Below are positions 55,869-64,000 of a stretch of 64,000 nt of DNA, one piece after another. The notes beneath the pieces were generated by a model. It had not been told where the DNA came from and searched no databases. It saw only the letters and a list, made by a program, of their open reading frames with translations. The translations under genes were made by a program, and so were the position numbers. Each line of letters begins with the position of its first letter. The stretch's first letter is position 1. Source of the DNA: Shewanella oneidensis MR-1. Lineage in GTDB: Bacteria > Pseudomonadota > Gammaproteobacteria > Enterobacterales > Shewanellaceae. The DNA is taken from assembly GCF_000146165.2 (NCBI RefSeq), contig NC_004347.2, positions 4,830,211 to 4,894,210 of the forward strand, read 5' to 3'.

Positions 55869-57032
55869 TTAGTCGTGGTGGAACAGATCTCGAGTGTAAA
55901 CCTTATCGGCAACATCTTCGAGTTCACTGGTCATGCGATTTGTAACGATAACATCGCACATGGCTTTAAATTCTTCTAAATTGCGGATAACGGTTGATTT
56001 AAAGAATTCGCTTTCCTTGAGGACGGGTTCATAGACCACGACTTCAATACCTTTGGCTTTAATGCGTTTCATCACGCCTTGCACCGCAGAGGCACGGAAG
56101 TTGTCCGACTCTGACTTCATGATCAGTCGGTAAATCCCCACTCGCTTAGGCTGCTTACTGATAATGGCATCGGCAATAAAATCTTTACGAGTGGTGTTGG
56201 AATCGACAATGGCGCTGATCAGGTTGTTGGGCACATCGTTATAGTTTGCGAGTAATTGCTTAGTATCCTTTGGCAGACAATAACCACCATAACCAAAGGA
56301 AGGATTGTTGTAGTAATCACCGATGCGAGGATCGAGACATACACCCTCGATAATTTGGCGCGTATTGAGTCCTCGGCTCTCGGCATAGGTGTCCAACTCA
56401 TTAAAATAGGCGACGCGCATGGCTAAAAAGGTATTGGCAAATAACTTAATTGCCTCAGCTTCGGTGCTGTCGGTGAGCAAAATCGGAATATCTTGTTTAA
56501 TCGCCGCATTAACAAGAAGGGTCGCAAAGGTTTGGGCGCGAGCTGAACGCTCACCCACAATGATACGGGAGGGGTGAAGGTTATCGTAAAGTGCTTGGCC
56601 TTCGCGTAAAAATTCGGGTGAGAACAGGATGTTATCGCTATTTAATCTGGTTCTCAAACTCGCAGTAAAGCCAACGGGTACAGTCGATTTAATAATAATC
56701 GTCGTGTCAGGATTCAGGGAGAGGACTTCCTTAGCGACATTTTCTACCGATTGAGTATTAAAGTAGTTGGTTTGCGGATCATAGTCAGTCGGGGTGGCTA
56801 TTATGACAAAATCGGCGTCTTTGACTGCGTTTTTGTCCATCGTGGCACGTAGATTTAAGGCGCTATTGCGCAGGTATTCTTCAATCAGGTTGTCGGCGAC
56901 GGTTGATTTTCGGTCATTGACTAATTTGACACGTTCAGGCATCAGATCAATAGCAGTCACTTGGTTTTGCTGCGCGAGCAACACCGCATTTGATAGGCCA
57001 ACGTAGCCCATTCCAACCACAACTATGTTCAT
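55869..57032 (-). CDS. ugd: UDP-glucose 6-dehydrogenase
   Basis: A 387-residue enzyme that oxidises UDP-glucose to UDP-glucuronate using NAD+. It resembles E. coli Ugd (388 residues) closely: [30 protein letters not shown], the catalytic Cys in [15 protein letters not shown], and [21 protein letters not shown]. The ATG at 57032 ([15 protein letters not shown]) matches the family length, though its ribosome binding site is weak; an ATG at 57053 is an alternative. Operon with the epimerase. Confidence 0.95.
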   Translation of the reverse strand: MNIVVVGMGYVGLSNAVLLAQQNQVTAIDLMPERVKLVNDRKSTVADNLIEEYLRNSALNLRATMDKNAVKDADFVIIATPTDYDPQTNYFNTQSVENVAKEVLSLNPDTTIIIKSTVPVGFTASLRTRLNSDNILFSPEFLREGQALYDNLHPSRIIVGERSARAQTFATLLVNAAIKQDIPILLTDSTEAEAIKLFANTFLAMRVAYFNELDTYAESRGLNTRQIIEGVCLDPRIGDYYNNPSFGYGGYCLPKDTKQLLANYNDVPNNLISAIVDSNTTRKDFIADAIISKQPKRVGIYRLIMKSESDNFRASAVQGVMKRIKAKGIEVVVYEPVLKESEFFKSTVIRNLEEFKAMCDVIVTNRMTSELEDVADKVYTRDLFHHD

Positions 57033-57266
57033 AGATTCAATAAGGTTTGGCATGTAGTTCTCTAACCTAGCATTTTCTGCGGCGATAAAATATGTCATTT
57101 CAATGAAATCCACAGTTCCAAATTAAGTACTCTTTTCTCGCATTTTACGCCTATACAATACTGGACTTGCATTCGGTTTAAGTCATAACACCCCATCAAT
57201 ACAGATTTTTATTTTGCAACAATCCTATGTTACCGTATTTATGGTCATAAACGCTGGAGTATTAAT

Positions 57267-57998
57267 GTGATTTCAGTTGTCATCCCCGCAAAAGACGAGG
57301 TGGGCAATATTGGCCCATTAATGAAAGAGATATGCCAAGCCCTGCAAGGGGTGACTGAGTTTGAAATTCTGGTCGTCGATGACGGTAGCCAGGATGACAC
57401 CTTTGGTGAAGTTATTCATACCGCTGAACTGATGCTGTGCAATGCAAAAGCCATTCGTCACGAGCGCAGTACAGGCCAAAGCACCGCGATATCTACAGGC
57501 GTTTTACATGCGCGCGGTCAATATATCGTGACGTTAGATGCCGATGGGCAAAATGATCCCGCCGACATTCCCGCTATGCTGGCACAACTGCCGCAGATCC
57601 ATGCTGAACATTTTTGTATCGCGGGCTACCGTAAAAATCGCAAGGACACGGCATGGAAGCGATTCCAATCTCGCTTTGCTAATAAAGTTCGCGATGCACT
57701 GTTACATGATGGTGTGCCCGACACCGGCTGTGGCTTAAAACTCTTCCCCCGCGAAACCTTCCTGCGCATGCCTTACTTCGACCATATGCACAGATATATC
57801 CCAGCATTAGTGCGCCGAATGGGGGGAGAAGTATTTATTTCTGTCGTAAATCATAGGGATCGCCAACTAGGGGTGTCTAAATATACGGCATGGAATCGTG
57901 TCTGGGTCGGCATTGTCGACATTATGGGCGTAATCTGGCTTGGGCGCAGGGCGAAAATCGCTAAGGTCGCCCGTAGCGAAACCCGCTGGCACGATTAA
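57267..57998 (+). CDS. Glycosyltransferase family 2, polyprenyl-phosphate sugar synthase-like
   Basis: A 243-residue GT-A enzyme starting with GTG behind GGAG. It has VVIPAKDEVGNIGPLMKEI, VVDDGSQDDT and YIVTLDADGQNDPADIPAM, typical of DPM1/GtrB-like enzymes that put a sugar on undecaprenyl (or similar) phosphate. There are no clear transmembrane helices at the C-terminus, so it is a short, DPM1-type form. Its stop is followed 1 bp later by the TVP38-family gene and then by an ArnT-like transferase, pointing to a lipid-linked sugar pathway. The sugar could be GlcA or GalA given the ugd and epimerase genes, but this is inference. Confidence 0.85.
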   Translation: MISVVIPAKDEVGNIGPLMKEICQALQGVTEFEILVVDDGSQDDTFGEVIHTAELMLCNAKAIRHERSTGQSTAISTGVLHARGQYIVTLDADGQNDPADIPAMLAQLPQIHAEHFCIAGYRKNRKDTAWKRFQSRFANKVRDALLHDGVPDTGCGLKLFPRETFLRMPYFDHMHRYIPALVRRMGGEVFISVVNHRDRQLGVSKYTAWNRVWVGIVDIMGVIWLGRRAKIAKVARSETRWHD

Positions 57999-57999
57999 G

Positions 58000-58659
58000 A
58001 TGAAGCGACTCTATAAGGCGATGTTTATCGTCTTTATTCTGCTGGTGTTAATGTTTGCATCCCAACAAGGGCTGTTCGAGCATGTGACCAATAGCAATTG
58101 GGTGGCGCACTTTATTAAAGCGGAAGGAAACTATGCGTTAATGGCTTTGCTGGCAGTGGGCGCCTTATTTACCGCTGTAGGTGGGCCAAGGCAAGTTATC
58201 GCCTTTGTGTTTGGCTTTGCTCTCGGTGGTATCTATGGTGGCTTATTTTCCACCTTAGCGGCTTTGCTTGGCTGTGTGCTGGTGTTTTATACCGCGAGAT
58301 TGACGATACGCAGTAGCCTACAGCGACGTTTTGGCCATCGCTTGCAAAAATTTGAGGCGCTGATCATTCATCGGACTTGGTTAAAAGTCTTAATGATCCG
58401 CCTGTTGCCCGTAGGCAGTAATCTGCTGACAAACCTGTTTGCAGGGGCGACGCATATTTCCCCCGGGGGATTTTTATTTGGCAGCATGCTGGGTTATTTA
58501 CCGCAGATGCTGATTTTTAGTTTTGCGGGTGCGGGTATTGGTTTAGCTGATCATAATCAGCTGTGGATCAGTATCGGGTTGTTTATTGTCTCTAGTCTTA
58601 TTGGCGCTTACCTTTACCGTTCTAGCCTGCGTAAACAGGTGGATGAATTGGAACACTAA
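58000..58659 (+). CDS. TVP38/TMEM64-family (DedA-like) membrane protein
   Basis: A 219-residue inner-membrane protein with about five hydrophobic segments. The ATG at 58000, directly after the GT2 stop, is chosen over a longer frame that would overlap that gene. The family core is GGPRQVIAFVFGFALGGIYGG with later LLPVGSNLLTNLFAGATHISPGGFLFGSMLGYLPQML. Some VTT-domain relatives have been implicated in moving lipids across the membrane, which would fit a carrier-lipid sugar pathway. Translation is probably coupled to the GT2 gene. Confidence 0.85.
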   Translation: MKRLYKAMFIVFILLVLMFASQQGLFEHVTNSNWVAHFIKAEGNYALMALLAVGALFTAVGGPRQVIAFVFGFALGGIYGGLFSTLAALLGCVLVFYTARLTIRSSLQRRFGHRLQKFEALIIHRTWLKVLMIRLLPVGSNLLTNLFAGATHISPGGFLFGSMLGYLPQMLIFSFAGAGIGLADHNQLWISIGLFIVSSLIGAYLYRSSLRKQVDELEH

Positions 58660-58685
58660 ATAACCTGAGCTAGGAATAAGTAGAG

Positions 58686-58797
58686 CCGCTGAATAGGCAT
58701 CTTTTCGGGCCTCTCTGCGTTGCACTGTCTAACCATAGCTCGCTATGGCGTACGACAGAGCGCCTTGATATGCGCAAAAATCTGCGCATTCAGTCAG
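58686..58797. repeat. Palindromic intergenic repeat, partly decayed
   Basis: Starts GCTGAATAGGCATCTTTTCG and ends near AAATCTGCGCATTCAG, imperfect inverted ends (CTGAAT core). Internally CCATAGC-TCG-CTATGG forms a hairpin, and ACGACAGAGCGCC recurs in the 54571 element. It is noncoding. Confidence 0.5.
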
Positions 58798-58902
58798 AAA
58801 AAAGATTTTTTATCTTCAAAAAATCACTTATATCATTGGTTTGTTAAATTTAGATTTTTTCGACTCTCATTACCCCGAGTTCAGGTTAAATAGGGATTAG
58901 GA

Positions 58903-60627
58903 ATGGATGCATTAAATCGTCGTTTAAATAGCGAAGATTATTACCAAGTACTCTGGCCGCTGCTGTTGATGAGTTTGCTTATCTTGCTCGTCGGCATTGG
59001 TTTTCGCTCCCCTTGGCCCGCCGATGAGCCGCGGTTTGTGGAGGTCGCACGGGAAATGGTTGCCTCGGGCCAATGGTTATTCCCAACCCGAGGAGGGGAA
59101 TATTATCCCGATAAGCCACCCGTGTTTATGTGGGCCATCGCGCTGTGTTATCAACTCACAGGCTCGTTAAAGCTCGCTTTCTTACTCCCTAATGCCCTCT
59201 GCGGTTTGCTAACCGTTTTCCTGGTTTATGATCTCGGCGCTAGGCTGTGGAATGTAAGAGTTGGGCGCAACGCCGCTTTATTGCTCCTCATCGTGCCGCA
59301 ATTTTTAATGCAGGCGAAAAATGCCCAGATAGATGCCATGGTGATGTGTTGGATTACCGTGGGATGTTACGGATTAATCAGACATTTTATGCTTGGTCCT
59401 AAATGGCATTGGTATTTTATCGGCTGGGCGTTTATGGGGCTTGGGGTGATCACTAAGGGGGTTGGCTTCTTGCCCTTATTACTGCTCATTCCAATTTGTA
59501 TCTACGCCATTAAAGATAAAACCCGCTTTGAGGGCCGCTTAACCTGGCTTTGCCTAGCAGGGCCCTTGGCCATGCTTGCTGTGATTGCCTGTTGGTTAGT
59601 GCCAATGGTCCTCACGGTACAAGCCCATGGCACACCAGAGTTAATTGCTTATCAAAATAACATTTTGTTTAAGCAAACGGGTGAGCGTTACGTCAATGCT
59701 TGGCATCATATCAAACCTTGGTATTTCTTCGTGCTGAGCGTGATCCCTTGGATGTGGTTCCCTATTACCTTGCTGGTAATCGCCTATTGGAAGCAATGGC
59801 TGCAAAAGGTGAAGGCGGATCCCACCATTGCGATTCTGCTAATTTGGGTCGGGCTCGTGGTGTTATTTTTTAGCATCAGTCCGGGTAAGCGTAATGTGTA
59901 TATTCTGCCCGCATTACCTATGCTGACCCTTGCTGTGTCGGCGGTATTAACGGGCGCGTCACCCAAGGTATGGTTTGAAAAACTACTTAGCGGCGTGCTC
60001 TGGTTCTTAGGCGCGTTAGTATTAGTCGCGGGAGTGCTGGCATTTATTCATCATCCTGCGCTGGTTAAAGCGCTTAAGGACTATACCGATGATCTTACGG
60101 GTATTGGTTACCTGTTTATTTTGCTCGGTGTTCTCTGGTGTGTTCTGCTATGGCTGGCGCGCCGTCAGTTTGCCTTGGTGAAGGTGGGGCTGGTTTCAGC
60201 CTTGGGCTGGGTGCTGGTGAGCACTTGGGGTTATTCCTTGCTCGATGAAATGCGCACCCCCAGAAGCCTAATGCTGCATACCGCTGAGGTGATTGGTGAG
60301 GATGCCGAACTTGGGCTAGTGAACTTTAAAGAACAGTTTATTCTGTTCTCCCCCATGAGCGTGACCCACTTTAGTTATCTTGCTCCGGTCGAAGAACAAG
60401 AGCGTAACGCATGGCTATGGATGCAGGAGAACAAGCAGCGTTATGTGTTAGTGCCGAGCGGCGCAGAGCTAAGTTGTTTCGATATCAAAGGCGGCAACAG
60501 CATGGGTATTGCTCACCGTGAGGAGTGGATTTTGTTATCCGCTTCAGAGCTTAAGCCACAGTGCGAAGCGCCAAAGCGTGAGTACCGATACTTTACCGAC
60601 CACCCCGGGCGTTGGTTAAAAGAATAA
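58903..60627 (+). CDS. ArnT-like lipid-carrier glycosyltransferase (GT83)
   Basis: A 574-residue inner-membrane protein with about 11-12 hydrophobic segments in the first 450 residues. The catalytic N-terminal loop GFRSPWPADEPRFVEVAREM carries the acidic DE pair, and GEYYPDKPPVFMW is the next conserved block, both as in ArnT/GT83. The C-terminal periplasmic domain (about 455-574) is present. ArnT enzymes move a sugar from polyprenyl phosphate onto lipid A or core on the periplasmic side. Here the donor is probably made by the GT2 at 57267. No aminoarabinose synthesis genes are visible, so a uronic acid donor is more likely. Confidence 0.9.
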   Translation: MDALNRRLNSEDYYQVLWPLLLMSLLILLVGIGFRSPWPADEPRFVEVAREMVASGQWLFPTRGGEYYPDKPPVFMWAIALCYQLTGSLKLAFLLPNALCGLLTVFLVYDLGARLWNVRVGRNAALLLLIVPQFLMQAKNAQIDAMVMCWITVGCYGLIRHFMLGPKWHWYFIGWAFMGLGVITKGVGFLPLLLLIPICIYAIKDKTRFEGRLTWLCLAGPLAMLAVIACWLVPMVLTVQAHGTPELIAYQNNILFKQTGERYVNAWHHIKPWYFFVLSVIPWMWFPITLLVIAYWKQWLQKVKADPTIAILLIWVGLVVLFFSISPGKRNVYILPALPMLTLAVSAVLTGASPKVWFEKLLSGVLWFLGALVLVAGVLAFIHHPALVKALKDYTDDLTGIGYLFILLGVLWCVLLWLARRQFALVKVGLVSALGWVLVSTWGYSLLDEMRTPRSLMLHTAEVIGEDAELGLVNFKEQFILFSPMSVTHFSYLAPVEEQERNAWLWMQENKQRYVLVPSGAELSCFDIKGGNSMGIAHREEWILLSASELKPQCEAPKREYRYFTDHPGRWLKE

Positions 60628-60748
60628 AAAGTAAATGCCCGCTATCGCGAATAGCCTTGTTATTTGAATAACTTAACAGGGTGATTGAGTACAGCTCCGA
60701 GATAGCGGTATTTTAGCGTTCTATTGCTTCTCATACGCTTTAGACGGA

Positions 60749-61018
60749 GTGCGCCTGCTCCCAGCTAGTCCATATAAGATTAAAAACACTGCATTGATTC
60801 AGCGGCTCGACAAACTGTTGTGCCGCCATCGCAATGATTTCCTGACGAATTTACTTACACCGAGTCAAATTCCCTCACGCTCCCCATATACAGCTTTATC
60901 CCCACTAGCGGACATTGTCTTAACACACTATACCCAGCATAACCTAGAGCAAGTCTTCAATGAGGCCCACAGGGCGACACAAGCAGTGATAATTACCACA
61001 CCTTTGGGGAAAGAATAA
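60749..61018 (+). CDS. Doubtful small hypothetical protein
   Basis: An 89-codon frame with a GTG start and a poor ribosome binding site. The product (MRLLPASPYKIKNTALIQRL...) is basic at the start and not recognised. It may be a remnant. The 60628-60748 stretch before it contains a long imperfect stem (CCGCTATC with GATAGCGG). The 61019-61164 stretch after it holds nothing I recognise. Confidence 0.25.
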   Translation: MRLLPASPYKIKNTALIQRLDKLLCRHRNDFLTNLLTPSQIPSRSPYTALSPLADIVLTHYTQHNLEQVFNEAHRATQAVIITTPLGKE

Positions 61019-61164
61019 GAATTAACCGCAGGCTAAGTTGAGCCAAGACATGATGCCAGCTACAGAGTCTCGCCATGGAAATAGCGGCCACAAAGGTATT
61101 AAAGTTCGCCCTTAAAAACTCAGCGATAACCAGCAGTACTTTGGTCTGCTCAGACATAAAAAAT

Positions 61165-61188
61165 CAGCCGCAACGTAGGTTGCGGCTG
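61165..61188 (-). terminator. Rho-independent terminator of the RND pump gene
   Basis: CAGCCGCAAC-GTAG-GTTGCGGCTG, followed on the minus strand by ATTTTTT, 86 bp after the stop. It is nearly identical to the terminator at 33008 and part of the same duplicated unit. Confidence 0.85.
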
Positions 61189-61273
61189 ATGATGTGGCTC
61201 CAGCAAGATCGTTCAAATAAACTAAACAATCTGTATTAAGCCAATACAGGATGTTGATTTAATCAACGCGAGC

Positions 61274-64000
61274 TTAATCCGTCGACGTAGGATTTTTCTC
61301 TTTCGCTTTTCGCTCTCGTTTACTGAAGATCCGCTCAACAATGACGAAGAACAGTGGCACGAAGAAGATACCTAAGAAGGTCGAACTCATCATACCGCCA
61401 AGTACACCGGTACCAATGGCGTTCTGACTGCCCGAACCCACACCTGTACTAATGGCTAGCGGTACAACCCCCAGACCAAAAGCGAGCGACGTCATTAAAA
61501 TCGGACGTAAACGCACGCGGACCGCATGTAAGGTCGCCTCAACCAGACCCGCCCCCTTCTCGTAGAATTCTTTTGCAAATTCCACAATCAAGATGGCGTT
61601 CTTGGTTGCCAAACCAACCGTTGTTAACAGACCCACTTGGAAGAACACGTCGTTAGGCAAGCCTCGACCATTCATCGCCAATAGAGCACCGATAATCCCC
61701 AATGGAACCACAAGGATAACCGCAAACGGTACTGACCAGCTTTCATACAAGGCTGCTAATACAAGGAATACCACCAGAATCGACAACGCATACAAGGCTG
61801 GTGCTTGGTTACCCGATAAACGTTCCTCGTAGGATAAGCCGTTCCACTCGATGCCAAAGCCAGGTGGTAGCTGCTTAACTAAGTCCTCCATGATAGTCAT
61901 GGCAGCACCCGTACTAAAGCCTGGTGCAGTTGCGCCTTGAATATTCACCGCTGGTAAACCGTTAAAACGTTCTAGACGCGGTGAGCCGTATTCCCAAGAA
62001 CCTGTTGCAAAGGCCGAAAATGGCACCATGTCACCCTTGTTGTTACGCACGTACCAAGTGTTGAGGTCTTCAGGCTGCATACGGTATTGGGCATCACCTT
62101 GCACAAATACCTTTTTCACACGGCCGCGGTCGATAAAATCGTTCACATAGGAACCACCCCAAGCAGTTGCCAACACACTGTTAACGTTAGCAATATCAAC
62201 GCCTAATGCGCTCAACTTTGCATGATCAATATGCAATTGATAGATTGGCGCATCTTCCTGACCATTAGGGCGAACACCCATAAGGTTTGGATTCTGAGCC
62301 GCCATACCCAGCAATTGGTTACGAGCCGCTATTAACTTATCGTGGCCTTGACCGTTTTTATCTTGCAGGTACATGTCAAAACCATTCGCCGTACCCAGCT
62401 CAATAACCGCAGGTGGTACGAAGGCAAATACGAAGGCGTCTTTAATTTGACTAAAGGCACCCATAGCACGACCCGCAATAGACTGCACATCCATACCAGG
62501 TGCTTCACGCTCTGACCAATCCTTCAAGCCAACGAAAGCGATACCCATGTTTTGGCCTTGACCCGCAAAGCTAAAGCCCGCCACGCTGAATACCGATCTC
62601 ACGCCTTCTTCAGCCATGAAGTGATCGGATACCTTATCCAGCACTTTGAGGGTACTTTCTTGAGTCGAGTTTGTTGGCAAAATCGCCTGCGTAAACAAGA
62701 TACCTTGGTCTTCATCGGGTAAGAATGCAGTTGGCATACGCATGAAGATCCAACCGACGGCGACCACTAAAGCCACATAAATCATCATGACTCTAAAGCC
62801 ACGCTTCACTATGCCCGCCACACTGGATTCGTAACGGTTAGTTAAGCGATCAAAGTTACGGTTAAACCAACCGAAGAAACCGGTTTCAATATGACCATGT
62901 CCCTTCTGCACGGGTTTTAACATAGTGGCACAAAGTGCCGGCGTTAAAATCAAGGCCACTAATACCGACAATGCCATCGCAGACACGATAGTGATCGAGA
63001 ACTGACGGTAAATGACCCCAGTAGAACCCGACATAAATGCCATTGGCACAAATACAGCAGATAACGTCAAACCAATACCAACTAAGGCGCCAGTGATTTG
63101 ATCCATCGATTTACGAGTCGCTTCGAGTGGGCTCAACCCTTCTTCCGACATCACCCGCTCAACGTTTTCAACCACCACGATGGCGTCGTCCACCAACAGA
63201 CCAATCGCCAGCACCATAGCAAACATGGTAAGGGTGTTGATAGAGAAGCCCGTGGCCGACAAAATCGCAAACGTTCCCAGCAAGACCACTGGTACCGCAA
63301 TCGTCGGAATTAAGGTCGCACGGAAGTTTTGCAGGAAGAGGTACATGATGACAAACACCAGAACAATCGCTTCGAGCAGGGTGTGTACCACGCCTTCTAT
63401 CGATTTCTCAACGAATGGCGTAGTATCGTAGGGATAAACAACATCCAACCCTTGCGGGAAGAAAGGTCGCAATTCTTCAACTTTATCACGAACAGCTTCA
63501 GCGGTATCCAACGCGTTTGCGCCTGTCGCCAGTTTAATCGCTAAACCAGTAGCAGGCTTACCATTGTAGAACGAGACAACGGCATAACTCTCTGAACCTA
63601 ACTCTACGCGCGCCACATCACCGAGGAACACATTCGCACCCGAAGTATCAGACTTCAGGATAATCTTGCGAAACTCTTCAGGGGTTTGCAAACGACTTTG
63701 CGCCGAAACAGTGGCGTTAAGTTCTTGCCCTTGAATTGACGGCGTACCACCCAACTGACCCGCAGACACCTGCGCGTTTTGAGCACGAATCGCCGAGATC
63801 ACCTCTAAACTGGTCAAGTTATATTGAGTCAGTTTTAAAGGATCAAGCCATATACGCATCGCATATTGGGCACCAAACAGCTGAATTTCACCCACGCCCG
63901 GTACACGGCTCATGGGATCTTGTACGTTTGCACCCACATAGTCGGCGATGTCGCCTTTATCTAAGGAACCGTCAGTCGATACGAAACCCAGCACCATCAA
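61274..64000 (-). CDS. RND multidrug efflux pump, inner-membrane subunit (AcrB/MexB-like), 5' truncated by window
   Basis: The last 908 residues of a hydrophobe/amphiphile efflux-1 transporter; about 137 residues are missing at the N-terminus beyond the window edge. [16 protein letters not shown] belongs to the porter domain. Proton-relay aspartates in [20 protein letters not shown] correspond to AcrB Asp407/Asp408. Later blocks are [45 protein letters not shown] and [20 protein letters not shown]. It exports drugs and detergents by proton antiport with a periplasmic adaptor and TolC-type channel; the adaptor gene would lie past 64000. The stop is followed by a terminator. Confidence 0.95.
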   Translation of the reverse strand: MMVLGFVSTDGSLDKGDIADYVGANVQDPMSRVPGVGEIQLFGAQYAMRIWLDPLKLTQYNLTSLEVISAIRAQNAQVSAGQLGGTPSIQGQELNATVSAQSRLQTPEEFRKIILKSDTSGANVFLGDVARVELGSESYAVVSFYNGKPATGLAIKLATGANALDTAEAVRDKVEELRPFFPQGLDVVYPYDTTPFVEKSIEGVVHTLLEAIVLVFVIMYLFLQNFRATLIPTIAVPVVLLGTFAILSATGFSINTLTMFAMVLAIGLLVDDAIVVVENVERVMSEEGLSPLEATRKSMDQITGALVGIGLTLSAVFVPMAFMSGSTGVIYRQFSITIVSAMALSVLVALILTPALCATMLKPVQKGHGHIETGFFGWFNRNFDRLTNRYESSVAGIVKRGFRVMMIYVALVVAVGWIFMRMPTAFLPDEDQGILFTQAILPTNSTQESTLKVLDKVSDHFMAEEGVRSVFSVAGFSFAGQGQNMGIAFVGLKDWSEREAPGMDVQSIAGRAMGAFSQIKDAFVFAFVPPAVIELGTANGFDMYLQDKNGQGHDKLIAARNQLLGMAAQNPNLMGVRPNGQEDAPIYQLHIDHAKLSALGVDIANVNSVLATAWGGSYVNDFIDRGRVKKVFVQGDAQYRMQPEDLNTWYVRNNKGDMVPFSAFATGSWEYGSPRLERFNGLPAVNIQGATAPGFSTGAAMTIMEDLVKQLPPGFGIEWNGLSYEERLSGNQAPALYALSILVVFLVLAALYESWSVPFAVILVVPLGIIGALLAMNGRGLPNDVFFQVGLLTTVGLATKNAILIVEFAKEFYEKGAGLVEATLHAVRVRLRPILMTSLAFGLGVVPLAISTGVGSGSQNAIGTGVLGGMMSSTFLGIFFVPLFFVIVERIFSKRERKAKEKNPTSTD

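Overview
The window is a 64 kb piece of a Gammaproteobacterial chromosome that looks like Shewanella. The basis is overall protein resemblance, the gene neighbourhoods (cytochrome c4-engB-Spot 42-polA; kbl-tdh; waaA-kdkA-LPS glycosyltransferases-coaD) and repeat families I associate with Shewanella. No strain can be assigned without a search. It begins inside envZ and ends inside an RND efflux pump gene.

Region by region. 1-7.2 kb: envZ 3' end, a chemoreceptor, a DUF5666 lipoprotein, a two-component system with a YgiW-like OB-fold protein, and a peroxiredoxin. 7.3-10.8 kb: an accessory patch with a MITE-like element, a Phd/ParE-type toxin-antitoxin pair, an unrecognised small gene and a lone 610-residue GTPase-like protein. 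11-16.4 kb: a PepSY-PhoP-PhoQ-like locus flanked by a putatively C-terminally anchored surface protein and a DUF3300 protein. 16.8-21.7 kb: sulfate/thiosulfate uptake (sbp-cysU-cysW-cysA) preceded by an RBBP9-like hydrolase and a DUF2292 protein. 22-26 kb: a MASE1-CHASE-PAS-PAS-GGDEF-EAL protein. 26-33 kb: a frameshifted L,D-transpeptidase, rsmJ/rlmJ, a LemA-DUF3137-transglycosylase operon, a possible new small RNA and a membrane-protein gene with an in-frame stop. 33-43 kb: cytochrome c4, engB, Spot 42 RNA, polA, elbB, glpE-glpG, kbl-tdh. 43-54.5 kb: LPS core genes, coaD and a Wzi-like porin. 54.5-60.7 kb: UDP-sugar enzymes, a polyprenyl-phosphate-type GT2, a TVP38-family membrane protein and an ArnT-like transferase. 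61.3 kb to the end: the RND pump.

The most interesting observations concern regulation. Two separate two-component loci each carry matching 11-bp-period direct repeats upstream of two flanking or downstream target genes, in the same orientation and at similar distances from the start codons. This suggests two small self-contained envelope-stress regulons: CTTCAC-N5-CTTCAC for the QseBC-like pair and TGTTCA-N5-TGTTCA for the PhoPQ-like pair. Also notable are a clear Spot 42 homologue, an orphan two-hairpin small-RNA candidate, repeat elements whose ends supply the stop codons of adjacent genes, and four reading frames that look interrupted. All function statements come from reading motifs; no database search was run.
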